From NCBI GenBank assembly GCA_031430575.1, contig JANPBT010000017.1:62001-126000 (forward strand): a stretch of DNA of 64,000 nt, given 5' to 3'. The position numbers were made by a program, and so were the translations under genes. Of this stretch, positions 32,770-42,643 are shown piece by piece (position 1 is the stretch's first letter; every line of letters begins with the position of its first letter). Under the pieces are notes generated by a model. The model ran no database searches. It was not told the origin of the DNA and saw only the letters and a program-made list of their open reading frames with translations. The stretch comes from JANMDS01 sp031430575 (lineage in GTDB: Bacteria > Pseudomonadota > Gammaproteobacteria > Burkholderiales > Casimicrobiaceae).

Positions 32770-35181
32770 CTAATGCTTGGTCGCAGTCTCAGATTTGGCT
32801 TCACCGCTCGCGATGACCGCCGGTGCAATTTGCGCGTCTTCTAGCGGAATGGGCATCGTCTCTAGGGCATGAAGCAGCACGTCATCAATCCATCGCACAG
32901 GCTGAATCTCCAGGCTTGCCATCACTTCTGGTGGCATGTCTGCGAGATCTTTGACGTTTTCATGCGGAATCAAGACTTTTTTGATGCCACCGCGAAGCGC
33001 CGCAAGCAGTTTTTCTTTCAACCCGCCGATTGGCAGCACTTCGCCACGCAGCGTAATTTCACCCGTCATCGCAACATCTGCACGCACGGGAGTGTTTGAC
33101 AGCGCGGAGACGAGCGCAGTCGCAATCGCGATCCCCGCGCTTGGTCCATCTTTTGGAATTGCGCCTTCGGGGAAGTGCACATGAAGATCATTTTTTTCGT
33201 AAAAATCGGGGCGGATGCCTAGGCGCTGGGCGCGCTTTCGCACGACCGATAGCGCCGCAGCAACCGACTCTTGCATGACATCGCCGAGCTTGCCGGTAAA
33301 TTTTGTATTACCTTTGCCAGAAACGACGGCGACTTCAACGTTGAGCAATTCGCCACCGACTTCGGTCCACGCTAAGCCATTGACCTGACCGACTTGATTA
33401 TCTTTTTCGGCCATCCCAAAACTAAACTTGCGCACGCCCAAATAGTCTGCAAGGTTATCTGCATTTACACGCACTGTGCCGATGTCGTCATTTTTGGCTT
33501 TTGCCATCACGACTTTACGCACCACCTTGCGGCAAAGTTTGCTGATTTCACGCTCAAGACTGCGCACGCCCGCCTCCCGTGCGTAGTAACGAATGATGTC
33601 GCGTACGGCAGTTTCATCAACAACGAGTTCGTTTTCTTTCAGGCCGTTATTTTTAATTTGCTTAGTGAGCAAATACTGCATCGCAATGTTGACCTTTTCG
33701 TTTTCGGTGTAACCCGAAAGCCGAATGATTTCCATACGATCGAGCAACGGCGCAGGCATGTTCATGCTGTTTGCCGTCGCAACGAACATCACATCGGACA
33801 AGTCGAAATCGACCTCCACATAATGGTCACTAAACGTATGGTTTTGCTCAGGGTCGAGCACTTCGAGCAATGCCGAGGCGGGATCCCCGCGGAAATCCAT
33901 GCCCATTTTGTCGACTTCATCGAGCAAGAAAAGCGGATTTCTTACACCAACTTTACTCAAGCTTTGCAAGATCCGCCCCGGCATCGAGCCGATATACGTG
34001 CGACGGTGGCCGCGAATCTCTGATTCATCGCGCACACCACCTAGCGAGAGCCGCACGAATTTGCGGTTGGTCGCTTTTGCAATTGACTGGCCCAGAGAAG
34101 TCTTACCCACACCAGGTGGACCGACCAGACACAAAATCGGAGCCTTAATTTTGTCGACGCGCTGCTGCACCGCGAGATATTCCAGGATGCGCTCTTTGAC
34201 TTTATCGAGACCGAAATGGTCACCGTTAAGCACTTCTTCTGCTTTGGCCAAATCGCCTGAAACTTTCGATTTCTTTTTCCAGGGCAAGCCGACGAGCGCA
34301 TCAAGATAATTGCGCACAACGGTAGCTTCCGCCGACATCGGAGACATCAATTTCAACTTCTTGAGCTCTGCTTCCGCTTTCTCGCGGGCTTCTTTGCTCA
34401 AGCCACCGGTTTTGATCTTTTTGTCGAGCGCATCGAGTTCGGCCGCTTCTTCGCCGTCACCCAATTCTTTTTGAATCGCTTTGACTTGTTCATTCAAATA
34501 GTATTCGCGCTGACTTTTTTCCATCTGACGCTTCACGCGCCCGCGAATGCGTTTTTCAACTTGCAAAATATCAATTTCTGACTCAAGAACGCCCAGTAAA
34601 TGCTCCAAGCGCTGCGAGGCATCTTGCATTTCGAGCACTTCTTGCTTCTGCTCAATTTTCAATGGCATATGGGATGCAACGCTGTCGGAGAGTCGTCCCG
34701 CGTCATCCATGCTGGCAAGTGAGGCCATCACCTCAGGCGGAATTTTTTTGTTGAGCTTAACAAATTGCTCAAACTGCTGAAGCAGCGCGCGCCGGAGCGC
34801 CTCCGCTTCATTGTCGTCAACCTTCGCCGCAGGCAACGGCTTGACCTCGGACGTAAAAAACGCTTCGCCTTCAGCAGCTTCTAAAATGCGGGCACGTTGC
34901 TGGCCTTCGACCAACACTTTGACCGTGCCATCGGGCAGTTTTAGCATCTGCAAAATCGTTGAAATGCAGCCGACCGCGTAGAGATCTTCAATGCCGGGCT
35001 CATCTTTTTGAGCAGATTTTTGCGCGACGAGCATGATTTGCTTGCCACTTTCCATCGCCGCCTCAAGCGCCTTGATGGATTTCTGCCGCCCGACGAAAAG
35101 GGGAATGACCATTTGCGGAAACACGACGACATCGCGTAACGGCAGCAGGGGCAAGCTCATAGGTTCACGAATTTCTGACAT
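32770..35181 (-). CDS. lon: ATP-dependent protease La (Lon)
   Basis: 803 residues, normal length. The N-terminal substrate domain starts LPLLPLRDVVVFPQMVIPLFVGR; the AAA+ Walker A is GPPGVGKTSLGQ and Walker B FLLDEVDKMG; the Ser-Lys protease signature is PKDGPSAGIAIATAL with the Lys in GGLKEKLLAALRGGIKKVLIP. It degrades misfolded and regulatory proteins. It follows clpX in the classic tig-clpP-clpX-lon order. Confidence 0.97.
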   Translation of the reverse strand: MSEIREPMSLPLLPLRDVVVFPQMVIPLFVGRQKSIKALEAAMESGKQIMLVAQKSAQKDEPGIEDLYAVGCISTILQMLKLPDGTVKVLVEGQQRARILEAAEGEAFFTSEVKPLPAAKVDDNEAEALRRALLQQFEQFVKLNKKIPPEVMASLASMDDAGRLSDSVASHMPLKIEQKQEVLEMQDASQRLEHLLGVLESEIDILQVEKRIRGRVKRQMEKSQREYYLNEQVKAIQKELGDGEEAAELDALDKKIKTGGLSKEAREKAEAELKKLKLMSPMSAEATVVRNYLDALVGLPWKKKSKVSGDLAKAEEVLNGDHFGLDKVKERILEYLAVQQRVDKIKAPILCLVGPPGVGKTSLGQSIAKATNRKFVRLSLGGVRDESEIRGHRRTYIGSMPGRILQSLSKVGVRNPLFLLDEVDKMGMDFRGDPASALLEVLDPEQNHTFSDHYVEVDFDLSDVMFVATANSMNMPAPLLDRMEIIRLSGYTENEKVNIAMQYLLTKQIKNNGLKENELVVDETAVRDIIRYYAREAGVRSLEREISKLCRKVVRKVVMAKAKNDDIGTVRVNADNLADYLGVRKFSFGMAEKDNQVGQVNGLAWTEVGGELLNVEVAVVSGKGNTKFTGKLGDVMQESVAAALSVVRKRAQRLGIRPDFYEKNDLHVHFPEGAIPKDGPSAGIAIATALVSALSNTPVRADVAMTGEITLRGEVLPIGGLKEKLLAALRGGIKKVLIPHENVKDLADMPPEVMASLEIQPVRWIDDVLLHALETMPIPLEDAQIAPAVIASGEAKSETATKH

Positions 35182-35266
35182 AAAAACTCCTTTGGTCTAC
35201 TATATTTGGAGCTAGACCGAGTGAAAGCAAGTGTACGAGCAATGATCTTGCGCGGCGCAATCATAA

Positions 35267-35285
35267 ATACCTGCGGCGCAGATTT
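35267..35285 (+). repeat. Dispersed 19-bp motif copy (clpX-lon gap)
   Basis: Exact copy in the 152-base gap between clpX and lon. To its right, CTCAAAAA and TTTTTGAG (to about 35321) form an inverted repeat that may act as an attenuator in this otherwise co-directional cluster. Confidence 0.9.
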
Positions 35286-35333
35286 CACTCAAAAAGGCAC
35301 ATTTCTGGGCATTTTTGAGCGATTTAGGGCAAT

Positions 35334-36602
35334 TTAGGCCACTTTTGGCTCAGTGAATTGCAACAGCGGCTTACCGCCAACCGCCAGCGACGCCTCATCT
35401 ACAACAACCTTTTTCAGGTTTAACTGCGATGGCAAATCGTACATCGTTTCGAGTAGCGCACCTTCGATGATGGAGCGCAAACCGCGCGCGCCGGTGCGCC
35501 GAGCCAGCGCACGCTTGGCGATGGCATTGAGCGCACTTGGGCGCAACTCAAGCTCGACGCCTTCCATGGCAAAGAGCTTTTGGTATTGCTTCATGAGCGC
35601 ATTTTTAGGCTCAACAAGGATTTTGATGAGCGCGGCTTCGTCGAGCTCAGTCAGCGTTGCCACGACCGGCAAGCGACCAACAAACTCAGGAATCAAACCA
35701 AATTTAATCAAATCTTCAGGCTCAGTCTGCAAGAGTAGCTGACCGATTCCTGCACGATCATCGGGGCTCACTGGCGACGCGCCAAAGCCCATGCCAGAGG
35801 TTTTTGTGCGCTGACGAACAACTTTTTCTAAGCCATCAAAAGCGCCACCGCAGATAAACAGAATTTGTGCGGTGTTGACCTGCACGTAATCTTGGTTGGG
35901 GTGCTTGCGCCCCCCCTGCGGTGGGATCGAAGCCACCGTGCCCTCGATGAGCTTCAATAATGCCTGCTGCACGCCCTCTCCAGAGACATCACGGGTAATC
36001 GAAGGATTATCGCTTTTGCGAGAAATCTTATCGATTTCATCGATGTAGATAATGCCGCGTTGCGCCCGCTCAACGTCGTAATCGCAACTTTGCAAAAGCT
36101 TTTGAATAATGTTTTCAACATCTTCGCCAACGTAGCCCGCCTCCGTCAGCGTGGTCGCATCGGCAATAACGAACGGCACTTCCAGCATGCGCGCTAAGGT
36201 TTGCGCCAGCAGCGTTTTGCCTGAGCCGGTCGGCCCAATCAGCAAGATGTTACTTTTTGCCAGCTCAACGTCGTCTTTGCCGGCAGTGGTCGCGTTATCG
36301 AGGCGTTTGTAGTGGTTATAAACAGCCACCGCAAGCGTTTTCTTGGCAACATCTTGCCCAATGACATATTGATCGAGCGTTTCGCGAATTTCGCGCGGCG
36401 TTGGCAACGCGCTATTGCGCGACTTACCACCACTGGCGACCTGGGCTTCTTCCTTGATGATGTCGTTGCAAAGATCCACGCATTCATCGCAGATGAAAAC
36501 AGAGGGCCCTGCGATGAGTTTTTTAACTTCATGCTGACTCTTCCCGCAAAAGGAACAGTAGAGCAATTTGTCGTTTCCAGATTTAGCCATTGCGTCCATC
36601 AA
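35334..36602 (-). CDS. clpX: ATP-dependent Clp protease ATP-binding subunit ClpX
   Basis: 422 residues. The N-terminal zinc finger is CSFCGKS...CDECVDLC, Walker A GPTGSGKTLLAQ, Walker B IIYIDEIDKI, and sensor-2 region RRTGARGLRSIIE. It unfolds substrates and feeds them to ClpP. An alternative ATG at 36590 (MAKSGND) is equally plausible. ClpP is encoded 39 bases upstream. Confidence 0.97.
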   Translation of the reverse strand: MMDAMAKSGNDKLLYCSFCGKSQHEVKKLIAGPSVFICDECVDLCNDIIKEEAQVASGGKSRNSALPTPREIRETLDQYVIGQDVAKKTLAVAVYNHYKRLDNATTAGKDDVELAKSNILLIGPTGSGKTLLAQTLARMLEVPFVIADATTLTEAGYVGEDVENIIQKLLQSCDYDVERAQRGIIYIDEIDKISRKSDNPSITRDVSGEGVQQALLKLIEGTVASIPPQGGRKHPNQDYVQVNTAQILFICGGAFDGLEKVVRQRTKTSGMGFGASPVSPDDRAGIGQLLLQTEPEDLIKFGLIPEFVGRLPVVATLTELDEAALIKILVEPKNALMKQYQKLFAMEGVELELRPSALNAIAKRALARRTGARGLRSIIEGALLETMYDLPSQLNLKKVVVDEASLAVGGKPLLQFTEPKVA

Positions 36603-36641
36603 TCGCCGCGCTCAGCAGCGATTGCATTATTCGAAGTTACG

Positions 36642-37268
36642 TTAAGTCGTTTGTACCCGTTTGGCGAGCACTTGGTCAACGAGACCGAAGGTCGCCGCTT
36701 CATCGGCGGTCATAAAGTTGTCTCGATCAGACGCTTTAGTCACGTCTTCGACGGAGCGCCCAGAAAATTCCGCCATCAATCGATTCAGCCGCGCCTTTAA
36801 CTCCAAGACGTATTTCGCATGAATTTCGATGTCAGAAGCCTGCCCCGAAAAACCACCCGACGGCTGGTGGATCATGATCGTGGAATTGGGTAAAGCAAAT
36901 CGCTTGCCTTTAGTACCGGCGCCGAGCAGGAATGCGCCCATGCTCGCGGCCATGCCGACGCAAAGCGTACTCACATCGGGCTTAATGAATTTCATCGTAT
37001 CAAAAATTCCCATGCCTGCAGAGACCGAGCCTCCGGGAGAATTGATGTAGAGATGAATATCTTTATCGGGATTTTCAGACTCTAAAAACAGCATCTGTGC
37101 GACGATCAGATTGGCCGTATTGTCGTTGACGGGGCCAACCAAAAAGATAACGCGCTCTTTGAGCAGACGCGAGTAAATATCGTAAGCGCGTTCACCGCGC
37201 CCCGATTGCTCGATGACCATTGGCACTAAGCCAAGGCTCTGCGGGTCGGGCATAAAAGAAGCATTCAT
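36642..37268 (-). CDS. clpP: ATP-dependent Clp protease proteolytic subunit ClpP
   Basis: About 208 residues from the ATG at 37268; a GTG at 37283 would add five. The catalytic Ser is in VGMAASMGAFLL, the His in IMIHQPSGG and the Asp in DRDNFMTADEA. It forms the tetradecameric protease chamber used with ClpX. Confidence 0.96.
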   Translation of the reverse strand: MNASFMPDPQSLGLVPMVIEQSGRGERAYDIYSRLLKERVIFLVGPVNDNTANLIVAQMLFLESENPDKDIHLYINSPGGSVSAGMGIFDTMKFIKPDVSTLCVGMAASMGAFLLGAGTKGKRFALPNSTIMIHQPSGGFSGQASDIEIHAKYVLELKARLNRLMAEFSGRSVEDVTKASDRDNFMTADEAATFGLVDQVLAKRVQTT

Positions 37269-37366
37269 AGTGTGCAGACTCACGGCGAAAGGGTTAATCT
37301 AAGTTAGATATTATCAATCTTGCGGCGCGCACGTTTTTTTCAATCCCTACGCGCCGTAAATCGACC

Positions 37367-37449
37367 CTACCTGCGGCGCAGATTAGGTCGTTTTGAAGGC
37401 TTTTCATGAATTGATTCGCTCCTGCAGCCCAAATCTGCGCCGCAGATAT
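37367..37449. repeat. Inverted pair of dispersed motifs (tig-clpP gap)
   Basis: Copies at 37367-37385 (plus) and 37431-37449 (minus, GATAT end) face each other, ATACC ends outward, with a ~45-base loop. They lie just past the trigger-factor stop. Confidence 0.88.
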
Positions 37450-37466
37450 TAGCGAAAGCAATCCAT

Positions 37467-38777
37467 TTATGCTGGGCGCGGCCCGACAATTTCGCTAAAG
37501 CTCGATGGCTTATCGGTTACTTTTGCTTTGGCAAGCACCCAATCAACCACATTGGCCTCAAGCGCGAGCGCTTCAAACTCGGCCATGCGCTGCGGCTCGC
37601 TTTGATACCAGCTCACAACTTGCGCTGGGTTTTCGTAGCTCGATGCTGCTTCTTCGATAAATTTCAACACTTGCTCGGGTTTTGCTTGCAAATTATTGCT
37701 GCGAACCGCTTCCGAAACAATTAAACCAAGTGCAACGCGTTCGCGTGCGGGTGGCTCAAAGGTTGACGGCGATACCTGCGCGTTTTCTTTGGCAACACCT
37801 CGGCTGAGTAAATCTTGCTGTGCATCTTTGGCCATGCGCGTGGCTTCATTAGCAACCAGCGCAGTTGGCACAGCAATCGGTGTTGCATCGCGCAAAGCCT
37901 TGAGCACTTGATCTCGCGTCGCCGCGTAGGTGCGGCGCTTCAACTCAAGCTCAAGATTTTGGCGCACTTCCGCATGCAAAGCCATCACATCACCGCTGGC
38001 AACGCCAAACGCCTTGGCAAATTCCCCATCAACCGCTGGAAACTGAGGCTCAGCAACATCAGAGGCGCTAACGACAAATTTCGCCGCCTTTCCGGCCACT
38101 TCAGCGCCCGGATAATCTGCCGGGAAATTGACTTCAAATGATTTTGAGCCGCCTTTTGCTAGGCCCGGCATCGCGGCTTCAAACTCGGGCAGCATCCGGC
38201 CTTCGCCAACGACTAACGCGAAATTTTTTGCCGAGCCGCCTTCGAAAGCAACGCCGTCAATCGTGCCAACAAAATCAAGCATGACGCGATCACCCTTATC
38301 GGCGGCGCGATCGACGGATTTATATTGCACGCGCTGTTTGCGCAACGTTTCGATCGTGTTTTCAACGTCGGCATCGGTCACGCTGGCCACGGGGCGCTCA
38401 ACGGCCAAAGCGGATATATCGGCCAAAACAACCTTTGGGTAAATTTCAAATTTCGCGCTAAATTCATAAGCGGCAACATCATCAGAGCCTGCTTTGGCTT
38501 CGACCTGTGGCTGGCCCGCGACGCGCAGATCGCTGCCTGAGACCGCATCAAAAAATGCTTTATCAAGCGCTTCCCGGATGACTTCCGTGCGCGCTTGCGC
38601 GCCATACTGCTGCATGACCATGCGCATGGGCACTTTACCTGGCCGAAAGCCGGGCACTTTCATCGTTTTTGCCCAGCCCTTAAGTCGCGATTCCGTTGCG
38701 ACATCAACAGATGCTATCGAAACCGAAAGGTCAACCTTACGCTCTAATTCGCTCAAAACTTCTACGGTTGCTGCCAT
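37467..38777 (-). CDS. tig: Trigger factor (ribosome-associated chaperone, PPIase)
   Basis: 436 residues. The ribosome-binding region contains VPGFRPGKVPMRMV (the GFRxGxxP signature, around residue 45). The FKBP-type domain is ADKGDRVMLDFVGTIDGVAFEGGSA. The C-terminal helical arms follow. It is the first gene of the tig-clpP-clpX-lon-hupB cluster. Confidence 0.96.
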   Translation of the reverse strand: MAATVEVLSELERKVDLSVSIASVDVATESRLKGWAKTMKVPGFRPGKVPMRMVMQQYGAQARTEVIREALDKAFFDAVSGSDLRVAGQPQVEAKAGSDDVAAYEFSAKFEIYPKVVLADISALAVERPVASVTDADVENTIETLRKQRVQYKSVDRAADKGDRVMLDFVGTIDGVAFEGGSAKNFALVVGEGRMLPEFEAAMPGLAKGGSKSFEVNFPADYPGAEVAGKAAKFVVSASDVAEPQFPAVDGEFAKAFGVASGDVMALHAEVRQNLELELKRRTYAATRDQVLKALRDATPIAVPTALVANEATRMAKDAQQDLLSRGVAKENAQVSPSTFEPPARERVALGLIVSEAVRSNNLQAKPEQVLKFIEEAASSYENPAQVVSWYQSEPQRMAEFEALALEANVVDWVLAKAKVTDKPSSFSEIVGPRPA

Positions 38778-38905
38778 GATTTAACAAACTTCCTAAGTAA
38801 AAAATCTCTAATTCGCGCGCGGCGCAAAATGCAAGCAAAGCCTGCACTGCAACCGATCACGCTGGCCTGACGCGCCCCAAAAACGGCCGCGTCACGATGA
38901 ATACT

Positions 38906-38990
<85 letters not shown>

Positions 38991-39026
38991 AAAACCGACG
39001 ATTATACGAGGCATAATCTAATTTCA

Positions 39027-39863
39027 GTGAATCAGATCGAACACTACGAAAATTTTCCGGTAGCTTCCCTGCTGGTTCCCAAGCGATTACGCCCCGACGT
39101 CATCGCAATTTATCGCTTTGCACGCGCCGCCGACGACATCGCAGACGAAGGCGATGCCGCGCCGGAAGCGCGCCTAGAAACCCTGCAAAAATGGCAAAAC
39201 GACCTCAAAACGCTGTTTAAATTGCCCGAATCTGCGCCGCAGGTATCGTTGTTGATTCCAGAAATTTCTCAACTTGCGCCCACGATTGCCCGTCATCACC
39301 TCCCTGCGGCGCAGTTTCAGGCGCTTTTATCGGCGTTTTCACAAGATATTGTCCAAAAACGCTACGCCGACGACGCAGCGCTCTTGGATTACTGCGCCCG
39401 CTCGGCTAATCCCGTTGGCCGGCTCATGCTTGGGCTTATGAAAATCGATGCTCCGCAGGCACTCGCAGAAAGCGATGCAATCTGCACCGCTTTGCAGTTG
39501 ATCAATTTTTTACAAGACGTCGAAATTGATTGGCGAAAGGAGCGGGTCTACATTGCGCAAACCACGCTAACCCAGTTTGGCGTTACGGTCGAAATGATCG
39601 GGGCAAACGATACCGGCGCGGCGTGGTGCGCGCTGATGGCAGCCCGAGTTGGCCATGCGCGCGCCCTCATGCTCAAAGGCGCTCCGCTCATCAAAAAATT
39701 GCGTGGGCGGATGCGTTGGGAGATCGCGTTTACCGTCGCCGGTGGGCTTCGCATCCTGCAGAAGATCGAACACGTAAACTACGACGTGTTTCGCCTTCGA
39801 CCCACACTTTCGTGGCGTGATGGCCCCGCTCTCCTGTCAAAAGCTATCGCCCTCAATCTGTGA
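39027..39863 (+). CDS. hpnC: Squalene synthase HpnC (hydroxysqualene synthase)
   Basis: 278 residues from a GTG start. It belongs to the trans-isoprenyl diphosphate synthase family: ARAADDIADEGD and QLINFLQDVEIDW are the two Asp-rich metal-binding motifs. With HpnD and HpnE it makes squalene from farnesyl diphosphate via presqualene diphosphate and hydroxysqualene. The hpnD start overlaps its stop by 4 bases. A dispersed motif is translated as ESAPQV near residue 69. Confidence 0.9.
   Translation: MNQIEHYENFPVASLLVPKRLRPDVIAIYRFARAADDIADEGDAAPEARLETLQKWQNDLKTLFKLPESAPQVSLLIPEISQLAPTIARHHLPAAQFQALLSAFSQDIVQKRYADDAALLDYCARSANPVGRLMLGLMKIDAPQALAESDAICTALQLINFLQDVEIDWRKERVYIAQTTLTQFGVTVEMIGANDTGAAWCALMAARVGHARALMLKGAPLIKKLRGRMRWEIAFTVAGGLRILQKIEHVNYDVFRLRPTLSWRDGPALLSKAIALNL
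39228..39246 (-). repeat. Dispersed 19-bp motif copy inside hpnC
   Basis: Eighteen of 19 positions match. Read along hpnC it encodes ESAPQVSL. A weaker look-alike on the other strand at about 39303 encodes LPAAQF. Confidence 0.85.
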
Positions 39864-40693
39864 CGCCCGACCAATATTGCGAAAAAAAAGCGGCTGCCAG
39901 CGGTAGCAGTTTTTATTATGCTTTTCGATTTCTAAGCCCCGAGCGGCGGCGCGCGATCACCGCGCTGTATGCATTCTGCCGCGAGGTTGATGATGTGGTT
40001 GATGAAATTTCCGATGCCGGTGTTGCCCGCCAAAAACTGGGCTACTGGCGGCAAGAGATCGAAGCGCTTTATGACGGCAACCCTGCCCACCCAGTTACGC
40101 GTGCGCTCGCGCTAGGGGTGAAAACGTACGGCCTCGACAAACATGACTTGCTCACCGTCATCGATGGTATGCAAATGGATCTAGAGCGCACCCGCTACGC
40201 AACGTGGGATGAACTTTCGCAGTATTGCCACCGTGTCGCCGGCGTTGTGGGTTGGATGAGCGCCCAGATTTTTGGCTATACCGATCCCCGCACCCGCGAA
40301 TACGCGCACACCCTCGGTATGGCCTTTCAGCTCACCAATATCATCCGCGATGTTGGCGAAGACGGGCAGCGCGGGCGCATCTATCTACCGCTATCCGATT
40401 TGGTGCCGTTTGGGGTGCAACAAAGCGATCTTTTACTGGGCACGCCTTCCCGCGGTTTTGTTGATTTGATGCGCCTGCAAACCGCACGCGCGCAGGCCCT
40501 CTACGCCGACGCCTTTGCTGCCCTCCCAAGAGCAGATCGACAAGCCCAAAAGCCCGGCTTAATGATGGCAGCGATTTATCAGGAAGTGCTACACCGGATC
40601 GAGACTCAAAATTTCCCGGTCTTAAAAAAACGCGTGAGCCTATCGCCCATTAAAAAACTGATGATCGCGTTGACCGTCTGGTTGAAGCCGTAA
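39860..40693 (+). CDS. hpnD: Presqualene diphosphate synthase HpnD
   Basis: 277 residues from a GTG that overlaps the hpnC stop (GTGA). YAFCREVDDVVDEISD and TNIIRDVGEDGQRGRIYLP are the two aspartate-rich motifs of squalene/phytoene synthases. It condenses two farnesyl diphosphates to presqualene diphosphate. Confidence 0.93.
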   Translation: MTPDQYCEKKAAASGSSFYYAFRFLSPERRRAITALYAFCREVDDVVDEISDAGVARQKLGYWRQEIEALYDGNPAHPVTRALALGVKTYGLDKHDLLTVIDGMQMDLERTRYATWDELSQYCHRVAGVVGWMSAQIFGYTDPRTREYAHTLGMAFQLTNIIRDVGEDGQRGRIYLPLSDLVPFGVQQSDLLLGTPSRGFVDLMRLQTARAQALYADAFAALPRADRQAQKPGLMMAAIYQEVLHRIETQNFPVLKKRVSLSPIKKLMIALTVWLKP

Positions 40694-41997
40694 TGTCGCG
40701 CGCGCCCGGATCGATTGCGATTATTGGCGCAGGATGGTCGGGGCTCACGTGTGCGCTTGAGTTAAGCGCGGCAGGCTTTAAGCCGACACTTTTTGAGACC
40801 AATCCGACGCCAGGAGGGCGGGCACGGCGGGTCGCCGCGCCAAACGGATTCATAGGCGATAACGGTCAGCACATCTTGCTTGGGGCTTACGCCGAAACCC
40901 TGCGCCAAATTGATCGTGTGCACGATGGGAAAACGCAGCACCTCTTTCATCGCTTTCCGCTTATGCTGGCGCAAACGAAGCACTACAGCGAGCCTGCAGA
41001 CTTAGTGCTGATGCGGCACGAAATCCCACTCATCGATGGCGTCGTAATGCTCGCGCGTGCGCAGGGACTCACCCTCGGCGAAAAATTTTCTTTTGGTTGG
41101 TTTTTGGCCAAACTCATGGTGGGCGAGTCGCCGCCACTGACGATGACGGTAGACCAATATGTGGCAAAAGTTGCGCCGCAGGTCAGGAATCGAATCATCG
41201 CGCCACTATGCTTAGCTGCGCTCAATACACCGAGCGTGCGCGCCAGCGCATGCGTTCTGCGCAATGTGCTGCGCGCGGCGTTTCGCGGCCCGTCAAGCAA
41301 TTCCGATATGCTGATTCCGCGCACTGATCTGTCGGCATTATTCCCCGAGCCAGCATTGGCAAAATTACGCGACGCAGGATGCGAAATTTTTGACGGTGAA
41401 ACCGTCATTTTGCTCAACCCTTCTGAAAAAAGTGTCGAGCTTGTCACGCGCAAGCGCACCGCGGTGTTTGATCACGTCATTGTCGCGACCGCACCGCAAC
41501 ATACCGCGCGCCTGCTAAGCCCAACGCCTGCATTTGCAGGCCTTGCCAGCGCCCTGAGCGCGCTCGACTATGAACCCATCACCACGCTTACCGAAAACGG
41601 CTATGTGAGCGAAAGACTTCCGCCCCATCCCGCGCTCATCGGCGTCGATGATCCCCATGTGCAATGGGTCATCCACGATACGTCCCGCCAACAACGCTGC
41701 GTGATCATCAGCGGCGGCGATGCCCACGCAGACTTTACTGGCGAGGAAATGATTGACCATGCCGCAGCGGCGCTTAACACGCCTGCCGAGCAATTTCAAA
41801 GTATTTGCGAAAAACGGGCAACCTACTCCTGTACCCCGCAACAGCACATCCGCTTAAAAACGCTGCCTTCGCTGCGCGGGCCGGTCTGGCTTGCAGGCGA
41901 CTACTGCTACCCGGAATTTCCTGCAACTTTAGAGGCCGCAACCCGCTCTGGCCGGGCAACCGCCAATGCAATAATCGGGGTAATTGAATTAGGCTAA
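40693..41997 (+). CDS. hpnE: Hydroxysqualene dehydroxylase HpnE
   Basis: 434 residues. The N-terminal FAD-binding motif is IAIIGAGWSGLTCALELSAAGFKPTLFE, followed by GGRARR; the C-terminal FAD site is VWLAGDYCYPEFPATLEAATRSGRA. It reduces hydroxysqualene to squalene. It overlaps hpnD by one base. No squalene-hopene cyclase gene is in the window. Confidence 0.92.
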   Translation: MSRAPGSIAIIGAGWSGLTCALELSAAGFKPTLFETNPTPGGRARRVAAPNGFIGDNGQHILLGAYAETLRQIDRVHDGKTQHLFHRFPLMLAQTKHYSEPADLVLMRHEIPLIDGVVMLARAQGLTLGEKFSFGWFLAKLMVGESPPLTMTVDQYVAKVAPQVRNRIIAPLCLAALNTPSVRASACVLRNVLRAAFRGPSSNSDMLIPRTDLSALFPEPALAKLRDAGCEIFDGETVILLNPSEKSVELVTRKRTAVFDHVIVATAPQHTARLLSPTPAFAGLASALSALDYEPITTLTENGYVSERLPPHPALIGVDDPHVQWVIHDTSRQQRCVIISGGDAHADFTGEEMIDHAAAALNTPAEQFQSICEKRATYSCTPQQHIRLKTLPSLRGPVWLAGDYCYPEFPATLEAATRSGRATANAIIGVIELG

Positions 41998-42016
41998 CGC
42001 ACAAGGAAACACCGCT

Positions 42017-42643
42017 ATGTTCGGAAAAATGATGCCCCGCGAAGGGCGCTTCTTCGATTTCTTCAATAAACATGCGGAGCTCTCTTGCGCTGGCGCGATT
42101 GAATTGGCAGCACTCATGGGAGATCTAAACGAGCTTTCTCGTCGACGCCCAGCAATTGAAGAGCTCGAAAAAGAAGCCGACAAAGTCACCCACGACTGCA
42201 TTCATCTACTTCATCAAGTCTTCATCACGCCGCTTGATCGCGATCAAATCCACACCTTGGTGACCACCATGGATGACATTCTGGATTTGTCCGAAGATGT
42301 CGCTCAATGCGTCTACCTTTACGATGTGCGCTCACTGCGCCCAGAAGCAAAAATTTTGGCTGATATTTGCGTACGATGCACCGAGCTCGTACGTGATGCT
42401 GTACGCCTGCTTGAAGACTTGTCGCAGGGCAAAACGATCCTCAAAATCTGTGCCGATATTGATCGCCTCGAAACGGATGCCGATCAGGTCATGCGCGCCG
42501 CCATCGCCAAGCTATTCCGCGAAGAACCCGACGCAAAAGAAATTTTGAAGCAAAAAGCGATTTACGAGTTGCTCGAAACGATTACGGATCGCTGCGAAGA
42601 TGTCGCAAACATCATTGAAGGCATCGTTTTGGAAAACGCATAA
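42017..42643 (+). CDS. DUF47 (PhoU-like) partner of the phosphate transporter
   Basis: 208 residues of helical bundle: FFDFFNKHAELS, LEKEADKVTHDCIHLLHQVFITPLDRDQIHTL, and CEDVANIIEGIVLENA, all typical DUF47 motifs with metal-binding acidic residues. The family modulates Pit transporters. It overlaps the pit gene by one base. Confidence 0.9.
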   Translation: MFGKMMPREGRFFDFFNKHAELSCAGAIELAALMGDLNELSRRRPAIEELEKEADKVTHDCIHLLHQVFITPLDRDQIHTLVTTMDDILDLSEDVAQCVYLYDVRSLRPEAKILADICVRCTELVRDAVRLLEDLSQGKTILKICADIDRLETDADQVMRAAIAKLFREEPDAKEILKQKAIYELLETITDRCEDVANIIEGIVLENA